From assembly GCA_905236785.1 (NCBI GenBank), contig CAJOQC010000113.1, forward strand, positions 1 through 15,411: a DNA stretch of 15,411 bases, written 5' to 3'. Every line of letters starts with the position of its first letter. Positions within the stretch are counted from its first letter, which is position 1. Below the pieces are notes generated by a model. It was given only the letters and a program-made list of their open reading frames with translations, did no database searches and was not told the DNA's origin. The stretch comes from an uncultured Selenomonadaceae bacterium. GTDB lineage: Bacteria > Bacillota > Negativicutes > Selenomonadales > Selenomonadaceae. This document shows positions 8,747-15,411 of the stretch, piece by piece. The translations under genes were made by a program, and so were the position numbers.

Positions 8747-10906
8747 TCAGAACATACCGCCCACGTTAAAGTGTACGCGACCGCCTTGAGAACCGTAGCC
8801 GTAATCAATACGCAACGGACCTATGGGCGTTGTCACCGCCAAGCCGAGGCCGATACTCGCGTGAGTGCCTTTGGGGATAAAGCCCGTGTCCCATGCGCCG
8901 CCCCAATCGGTGAAAATTGCGCCTTGCACCTTGCTCATCACCGGGAAACGATATTCCACGGTGCCCAAAATCATGCGGTCGCCTCTAAACTGATCGTCGC
9001 GATAGCCGCGCAAAGAATCCTGCCCGCCGATGCGATACTGGTTATACTCCGATATATTGCCTCGGCCAACGCCGTACTGCCCGCGCAGAGCGATAACATG
9101 GGCGCGGCCGACTTTAATGTACCGTTGATCCTCAATGGTGAATTTTTGAAAAGTAAAATCGCCGCCAAAGCCGGCAACTTCGCCGTTTAGCGTAACTTTG
9201 CCGCCGGTCATGGGGTTATAGATATTGTCGCGGGTGTCGGTGGTGTGCTGCAGGGTTATGCTGCGGGTCGTGCCGAAATTTTTCTTTTTCCATTCCCAGG
9301 CTTCTTCACGATTGCCGGCGTTGCCGTCGCTGACGTGTCTTACATAGGAGTCCGTGCGGTTCTTTAAGGTTATGGAGTTTGAGGAATACTCGCTGACGGG
9401 TCGGCTGAAGCTAAGTTCGCCGCCGGAGTATTTTCGCATATAGGTTTCCTTCAAATTGCCGCTGGTGTCGTAATCGTCGTATTCATAAGTGCGGTTATAA
9501 ATTTTTATCTCGCCGGCCGTTTCATGGCGATCGAGCCACGGTTTTCTGTAGGTTATGGAATAGCCGTGGGCATCGGTGGCGCTGCCGCTCCTTTCGTAAA
9601 CAATCCTTACGGCATCGCCGCGCCCTCTAAAGTTCGTATCGCTGACGCTAATCATGCCGATGATGCCGTCGGCGGTGCTGTAGCCCGCGCCGATACCGAA
9701 AGACCCCGTGCGTTTTTCCTTAACGTCAAGTTCCATTTCGACGGCGTTAGGTTCTACGCCGGGGTTCATCTTGATGTTTACGTCCTCAAAAAAGCCCAAA
9801 TTATACACGCGCTGCATACTGCGCCGAGCCAATTTGGCGTTGAAGGGTTCGCCCACCTTTTGACGCATCTCCCGAAGGATAACGTAATCCTTGGTTTTTT
9901 TGTTGCCTTTCACCTTGTAACCTTCGAGGATACCTTCGTTGATTTTTAAGTTCAACACGCCGGTTTTATCCAGATTGATGTCGGTGATTTTGGCCATAAT
10001 GTAGCCGTCTTTACGATATCGTTCCATTATGGAATCAATATTTTCGTGAAGAAGGGTGCTGTTTAGAATTTCGCCGGTTTTCACCGTGAATATTTTGTTG
10101 ATGGTTTCGTCGGTTTCCACCGTGTTGCCGGTGAAGTTTATCTCCTGCAACACCGGATTTTCCAAAACGTGATAGGTTACGATAACGCCTTCTGGTACTG
10201 TTTCAAAAGTAGGGTAAAGGTCATAGAAGTACCCCGTGGCGTATATTGCCTCGCGGTCGGCGTTTATTTTCTCGGCGGAAAACTCGTTGCCGGGGCGAAG
10301 GCTGACGGCGGTACGCGCCGTGGCGTAAGTTTCCTTGGTCGCGCCGTCGAAGATAACGTCAACCACGGTTTTGCCCGTAAGTTCGTCCATGGACTTTGCC
10401 ACAGCCTCGTCGTCGGGGCGCGTAGAATCCCAGCTTTCGGCGCGTTCGGGGGAAGGCTCCGATATATCCTTGGCGTTTTCCAAATCTATTTTTTCCGGCT
10501 CTTTGGGCGTTTCTTGCTCTTTGGTTTCGCCGTCGGTTTTTTCCGTCGTTTCCGGCGCGGTTTCGCTGTTTTTCGGCACGGTTTCGACATCGTTTTCGGT
10601 GCGCGTCCACCAAGGCCCGGATATTTTGGCGGGGCGCGTTATCGTTTCGTTGTTTCCTTCGGCGGAGCCGGTTTTTTCTTCTGAGCCGTCAAAATTTTCT
10701 TCGCCTCTTGCCCACCATGCCGACGAGGTTTTTTTCTCGCCGCTTGTTGTTTCGGCAGTTGTTTCGTTTGTTGTTTCGTTCGCGGCAACGTTTTCGGTTT
10801 GCGCGCTTGCCACTTCGTTATCGGCAAAGGCAATTTGCCCCGAACCGACAAAACCTATCCAAGCCGCAACGGCCAAGACCAGGGTTTTGTACCTTCTTTT
10901 GTTCAA
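8747..10906 (-). CDS. bamA: Outer membrane protein assembly factor BamA (Omp85 family)
   Basis: The central outer-membrane insertase for beta-barrel proteins. Starting at TTG 10906, it has 719 residues: a signal peptide (1-28, ending AFA), an acidic Thr/Glu/Asn/Ser-rich linker (about 29-178), three POTRA domains (about 181-250, 252-326 and 327-397) and a beta-barrel (about 400-719). The barrel contains the Omp85 LRGY motif (632-635) and ends in Phe. E. coli BamA has five POTRAs, so this is a shorter form. The TTG start is supported by GGAGGT (10920 down to 10915) 8 nt upstream; an in-frame ATG at 11011 would put a Cys-rich stretch before the signal peptide and lies upstream of the best promoter. 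The linker carries two related WWxR segments. TamA is an alternative by architecture, but the domain order fits BamA of diderm Firmicutes. Confidence 0.93.
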   Translation of the reverse strand: MNKRRYKTLVLAVAAWIGFVGSGQIAFADNEVASAQTENVAANETTNETTAETTSGEKKTSSAWWARGEENFDGSEEKTGSAEGNNETITRPAKISGPWWTRTENDVETVPKNSETAPETTEKTDGETKEQETPKEPEKIDLENAKDISEPSPERAESWDSTRPDDEAVAKSMDELTGKTVVDVIFDGATKETYATARTAVSLRPGNEFSAEKINADREAIYATGYFYDLYPTFETVPEGVIVTYHVLENPVLQEINFTGNTVETDETINKIFTVKTGEILNSTLLHENIDSIMERYRKDGYIMAKITDINLDKTGVLNLKINEGILEGYKVKGNKKTKDYVILREMRQKVGEPFNAKLARRSMQRVYNLGFFEDVNIKMNPGVEPNAVEMELDVKEKRTGSFGIGAGYSTADGIIGMISVSDTNFRGRGDAVRIVYERSGSATDAHGYSITYRKPWLDRHETAGEIKIYNRTYEYDDYDTSGNLKETYMRKYSGGELSFSRPVSEYSSNSITLKNRTDSYVRHVSDGNAGNREEAWEWKKKNFGTTRSITLQHTTDTRDNIYNPMTGGKVTLNGEVAGFGGDFTFQKFTIEDQRYIKVGRAHVIALRGQYGVGRGNISEYNQYRIGGQDSLRGYRDDQFRGDRMILGTVEYRFPVMSKVQGAIFTDWGGAWDTGFIPKGTHASIGLGLAVTTPIGPLRIDYGYGSQGGRVHFNVGGMF

Positions 10907-10993
10907 ACCACAAGACCTCCCATTTAGTAAAAGCGGCGCGGTAGACAAATTGACCGTTGCCGCACAATAACACCCATAGGCACTAACCCATAT

Positions 10994-11022
10994 ATAATAG
11001 CAAACCTTCATTCATTCCGCAA
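10994..11022 (-). promoter_or_regulatory. Candidate extended -10 promoter for bamA
   Basis: Read on the minus strand, TTGCGG (11022 down to 11017) and TATTAT (10999 down to 10994) are separated by 17 bp, and TGC directly before the -10 gives an extended -10 motif. Transcription would start near 10987, leaving a leader of about 80 nt before the TTG start of bamA. It lies next to the palindrome at 11026-11037. Confidence 0.5.
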
Positions 11023-11025
11023 GGC

Positions 11026-11076
11026 AATTCATGAATTTGTCGCGGTTGCTTTTATGAATTTGTAGTGGTTGACTTT
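11026..11076. promoter_or_regulatory. Palindrome and 23-bp direct repeat between bamA and deoB, possible operators
   Basis: AATTCATGAATT (11026-11037) is a perfect 12-bp palindrome. Overlapping it, a 23-bp unit beginning ATGAATTTGT occurs twice in tandem (11031-11053 and 11054-11076) with 19 of 23 positions identical, including a shared GGTTG. Two evenly spaced copies, about two helical turns apart, immediately before the deoB promoter candidates suggest binding sites for a regulator of the nucleoside operon, of bamA, or of both. No regulator gene lies in the window. Confidence 0.4.
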
Positions 11077-11117
11077 TTACTTTTTGCCTTTTATTTTCTT
11101 CTTTTCGGGTGTATAAT
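11069..11117 (+). promoter_or_regulatory. Candidate promoters for the nucleoside-salvage operon
   Basis: Two options are visible. TTGACT (11069-11074) with TATTTT (11092-11097) has a 17-bp spacer. A perfect TATAAT at 11112-11117 lies closer to the gene but has only a weak -35 (TTTTAT near 11089-11094). TATAAT would give a start near 11124 and a leader of about 33 nt before deoB. The first overlaps the 23-bp direct repeats, so a repressor bound there would block it. Confidence 0.5.
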
Positions 11118-11156
11118 AGCACACATACGAAAAAACATGGAAAGGAGCTAATTGCA

Positions 11157-12338
11157 TTGAAAAAAATCAAACGTGTTTTTGTCATTGTGTTGGACAGTTT
11201 CGGCATCGGACGCGAACCCGACGCAGAAGATTTCGGCGACAACTTGTGTAACACGCTGGCCTCGCTTACCAAATCGTCCAAGTTTCACGTTCCCAATTTG
11301 CAAAAATTGGGGCTTTTTAACGTGGACGGCGTGACCTGCGGAGAAAAACACCCCGCCCCCGTCGGCTCTTTTGCCCGCCTGCGGGAACTTTCGCGGGGCA
11401 AAGACACCACAATAGGACACTGGGAACTTGCGGGCATTGTATCAGAGAAACCTTTGCCCACTTACCCCGACGGTTTTCCGCCGGAGTTGGTGGCGGATAT
11501 GGAAAAGGCCTTGGGGAGAAAACTTCTTTGTAACCTTCCCTATTCCGGCACGAAGGTTATTCATGACTACGGAGTTGAACATGAAAAAACCGGTGCGTTA
11601 ATCGCCTACACCTCCGCCGACAGCGTTTTTCAAATCGCCGCCCACGAAGAAATTGTTCCCACGGAGAAGCTCTACGAATATTGCCGCACGGCGCGGAAAC
11701 TCTTGCAGGGCAAAAACGGCGTGGGGCGCGTTATCGCCCGCCCCTTTGTGGGGCAATACCCAAACTACGAACGCACGGCTCATCGGCATGACTTCTCCCT
11801 TGACCCTACGGGGGACACCATGCTTGACGCGCTTGCCCGCAAAAATTTAGCCACAATCGGCGTGGGCAAAATCTCCGACATATTCGCCGGGCGCAACATA
11901 AGCCGCAGTTTGGGCGTAAATGAAAACGACGCCGACGGCATGAACAAGACGCTGAAAATTATGGACGAGGATTTCACGGGGCTTTGCTTTGTAAACCTTG
12001 TGGATTTTGACATGAAGTTTGGGCATCGTCGCGACATCGACGGCTATGCGGAGAATGCCACGAAGGTTGACGCGCAACTTGGCGAGTTTATGGCGAAGAT
12101 GAAAAGCGACGATGTGCTGATGATTACCGCCGACCATGGTTGCGACCCCGGCGCGGTGGGCACGGATCATACCCGCGAATATGTGCCGCTTTTAATCTGC
12201 GGCGACGCGATAAAGGAAAATAACAACCTTGGCACATATCCCACCTTTGCCATGTTGGGGGCGACGGTGGCGGACATTTTCGATGCGCCTCTCGTCACCA
12301 AGGGCGAAAGTTTGTTGCCGCGAATTTTGAAAGATTAA
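11157..12338 (+). CDS. deoB: Phosphopentomutase
   Basis: Interconverts (deoxy)ribose-1-phosphate and the 5-phosphate, joining nucleoside breakdown to the pentose phosphate and deoxyribose-aldolase routes (393 residues). The alkaline-phosphatase superfamily metal motif DSFGIGREPDA is at residues 13-23. The phosphorylated Thr lies in GKDTTIGHWELAG (residues 81-93), and metal-binding Asp/His clusters appear in NLVDFDMKFGHRRD, TADHGCDPGAVG and TDHTREYVPLL in the C-terminal third. The start is TTG 11157, with AAAGGAG at 11141-11147 nine nt upstream; the open frame reaches back to an ATG at 11109, but that lies upstream of the -10 hexamer. First gene of a four-gene salvage operon, 28 bp before the next gene. 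Cytoplasmic and manganese-dependent by family. Confidence 0.96.
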   Translation: MKKIKRVFVIVLDSFGIGREPDAEDFGDNLCNTLASLTKSSKFHVPNLQKLGLFNVDGVTCGEKHPAPVGSFARLRELSRGKDTTIGHWELAGIVSEKPLPTYPDGFPPELVADMEKALGRKLLCNLPYSGTKVIHDYGVEHEKTGALIAYTSADSVFQIAAHEEIVPTEKLYEYCRTARKLLQGKNGVGRVIARPFVGQYPNYERTAHRHDFSLDPTGDTMLDALARKNLATIGVGKISDIFAGRNISRSLGVNENDADGMNKTLKIMDEDFTGLCFVNLVDFDMKFGHRRDIDGYAENATKVDAQLGEFMAKMKSDDVLMITADHGCDPGAVGTDHTREYVPLLICGDAIKENNNLGTYPTFAMLGATVADIFDAPLVTKGESLLPRILKD

Positions 12339-12366
12339 CCCGTGTATTGTTTATGGGAGAAATATC

Positions 12367-14089
<1,723 letters not shown>

Positions 14090-14108
14090 ACTTTTTTGAA
14101 AATTTCCC

Positions 14109-14143
14109 GTGTATGTCCGTGGGTTAATCCCATGGGCATACAC
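14109..14143 (+). promoter_or_regulatory. Stable hairpin between cdd and the transporter gene
   Basis: GTGTATGTCCGTGGG (14109-14123) pairs with CCCATGGGCATACAC (14129-14143) over 15 positions, two of them G-U, around a TTAAT loop. The following sequence AATTTTG is only a weak T-tract, and the transporter ribosome binding site (GAGG, 14152-14155) comes 8 nt later. It may reduce read-through into the transporter gene, mark an mRNA processing point, or protect the cdd message. Confidence 0.6.
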
Positions 14144-14162
14144 AATTTTGTGAGGTAATTTT

Positions 14163-15359
14163 ATGTATTTGTTGATAAATATTGTTGGTATAGCCGTATT
14201 TATCGGCATCGGGGTTTTATTGTCCCGCGACCGCAAAGCGATAAAGTGGAAACCCGTGGGCATTTTGTTTGCCCTTAACGTTTTTATTGCTTGGTTTTTG
14301 CTTCAATTCTCCGTGGGGCGCGAAATGGTACGGGTTGCGGCGGATGCTTTCGTTTGGATTTTGAGCATTTCCTTTAAGGGCATTGCCTTTGCCTTCCCCG
14401 ATTGGGTCAATGTGCCGCAAATGAACTTTTTCACTTCGGTTTTAATGCCGCTGTTAATGGTAATCCCTCTCTTTGATATTTTGACTTATACGGGTATATT
14501 GCCATTTGTGTTAAAGATGGTGGGCAAGGGCTTGGCTTTTGTCACGCGACAGCCGAAATTTGAATCGGTGTTTGCCATAGAGATGATGTTCTTGGGCGCG
14601 TCAAGCGCAATTCCCGTTTCAAGGGTGCAACTTTCCCGCATGAAATCGGCGCGAAACCTAAGCATTGCCATGATGAGCATAAGCTGTATTTCGGCGGCTT
14701 GCGTCGGGGCGTACACGCAAATGATGCCCGCCGAATTTGTGCTGACGGCAATACCGCTAAACGTAATTAACGCCTTGGCGGTGGTGAATTTGCTAAACCC
14801 CGTGGAGATAACGGAAGATGAGGACACCATCGAAAAAATGTCCGACGACGGCGGCCGCGAACCATTTTTCTCTTTCCTCAACGCCTCAATCGTCGGAGCG
14901 GGTCATGTTGTCATGTTGGTATGCGCCATGGTTATCGGTTTCGTGGCGCTGGTTAATTTAATAGACTCGGTGCTTATGAACATATCCCCCGTCCTTACCC
15001 TTGAAAACGCTTTGGGTACTGTAATGTTCCCCTTTGCTTGGCTTTTGGGCTTGGAACCCGGGGAAGCTTTCACGGTGGCGCAACTTATGGGCACGAAAAT
15101 CGTTACCAACGAATTTGTGGTAATGCTCCAAGCTCAGCCCCATATTCCCGAATACAGCCGCCATATGCAAGCGGTTTTGACGGCCTTTGTCACTTCCTTT
15201 GCCAACTTCGGCACAATCGGCATAATAACCGGCGTTTTCCGCGACGTGGTTGATAAGGACACCTACGCCCTTATCGCGGGGAACGTAAAGTACATAATGC
15301 TCAGCGGCATTTTGGTTTCCCTCCTGTCGGCGGGTATTGTCGGTTTGTTTGTGTGGTAA
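14163..15359 (+). CDS. nupC: Concentrative nucleoside transporter (NupC/CNT family)
   Basis: An inner-membrane nucleoside importer driven by a proton or sodium gradient (398 residues). About ten hydrophobic segments are visible, starting at residues 1-20, 31-49, 57-78 and 90-112. Family motifs appear at FESVFAIEMMFLG (133-145), LMGTKIVTNEFV (308-319, with the sugar-binding Glu317) and FANFGTIGI (346-354, with Asn348). The nucleobase-contact motif GQ[ST]E of characterised members is replaced by GASS (145-148), so the substrate may differ. Its place after deoB, pdp and cdd argues for nucleoside uptake. GAGG at 14152-14155 is 7 nt before the ATG. A hairpin separates it from cdd. No terminator is visible in the remaining 52 bases of the window. 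The symbol is a family-level assignment. Confidence 0.88.
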   Translation: MYLLINIVGIAVFIGIGVLLSRDRKAIKWKPVGILFALNVFIAWFLLQFSVGREMVRVAADAFVWILSISFKGIAFAFPDWVNVPQMNFFTSVLMPLLMVIPLFDILTYTGILPFVLKMVGKGLAFVTRQPKFESVFAIEMMFLGASSAIPVSRVQLSRMKSARNLSIAMMSISCISAACVGAYTQMMPAEFVLTAIPLNVINALAVVNLLNPVEITEDEDTIEKMSDDGGREPFFSFLNASIVGAGHVVMLVCAMVIGFVALVNLIDSVLMNISPVLTLENALGTVMFPFAWLLGLEPGEAFTVAQLMGTKIVTNEFVVMLQAQPHIPEYSRHMQAVLTAFVTSFANFGTIGIITGVFRDVVDKDTYALIAGNVKYIMLSGILVSLLSAGIVGLFVW

Positions 15360-15411
15360 TAACAGCACTTTATAATTTTTGCAGAAACTTTGTCAGTGTA
15401 AATTGTGTAAA

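Noticed and set aside
8417..9190. Plus-strand ORF of 257 codons antisense to bamA and its neighbour
   Set aside because: It spans the junction of two well-supported minus-strand genes, has Arg/His-rich composition typical of antisense reading, and lacks a ribosome binding site.
10335..10970. Plus-strand Ser/Val/Phe-rich ORF of 211 codons
   Set aside because: It is the antisense of the low-complexity acidic linker of BamA; the composition follows from the Glu/Thr codons on the other strand.
10907..11011. Upstream extension of bamA to an ATG at 11011
   Set aside because: The extension is Cys/Tyr-rich and would bury the signal peptide; the TTG at 10906 has a well-spaced GGAGGT and the best promoter places the transcript start downstream of 11011.
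11109..11156. Upstream extension of deoB to an ATG at 11109
   Set aside because: It would place the start before the TATAAT hexamer; TTG 11157 follows AAAGGAG and gives the family's usual N-terminus.

Overview
The window looks like a chromosomal segment of a diderm Firmicute, most likely a member of the Negativicutes. Its F-type ATP synthase operon and nucleoside-salvage operon have Firmicutes-style order and strong GGAGG ribosome binding sites. Between them sits a BamA (Omp85) outer-membrane assembly gene, which a single-membrane Firmicute would not have. This placement is inference from gene content; no rRNA or other phylogenetic marker is present. Non-ATG starts are common (TTG for atpF, atpD, bamA and deoB; GTG for atpG and the gene after bamA).

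Layout. Positions 1-416 hold a small leftward ORF with a zinc-ribbon-like CxxC motif, a strong hairpin at its 3' end, and the promoter region of the ATP synthase operon. Positions 420-7353 carry a complete nine-gene operon, atpI-atpB-atpE-atpF-atpH-atpA-atpG-atpD-atpC, ending at a bidirectional intrinsic terminator (7382-7428). About 220 bp between atpE and atpF are filled by three tandem 53-59 bp repeats, each able to fold into hairpins; the last ends in a strong hairpin just before the atpF ribosome binding site. Positions 7436-10906 on the minus strand hold bamA followed 3 nt later by an unrecognised secreted protein that looks like an outer-membrane beta-barrel partner. From 11157 to 15359 a divergent plus-strand operon encodes phosphopentomutase (deoB), pyrimidine-nucleoside phosphorylase (pdp), cytidine deaminase (cdd) and a CNT-family nucleoside transporter.

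How the genes work together. The atp genes encode the membrane rotor and stator (a, c, b), the central and peripheral stalks (gamma, epsilon, delta) and the catalytic head (alpha, beta). The salvage operon imports nucleosides, deaminates cytidine to uridine, cleaves pyrimidine nucleosides phosphorolytically, and isomerises (deoxy)ribose-1-phosphate to the 5-phosphate for carbon metabolism. BamA inserts beta-barrel proteins into the outer membrane.

The points most worth a second look are the structured repeat array inside the ATP synthase operon, the Asp29/Glu62 pair in the c subunit, the unrecognised partner of BamA, the acidic WW-motif extension of BamA, and a CNT transporter whose nucleobase-binding motif is atypical. 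I see no mobile element, CRISPR array, tRNA or rRNA. I cannot claim an entirely new system from the sequence alone.
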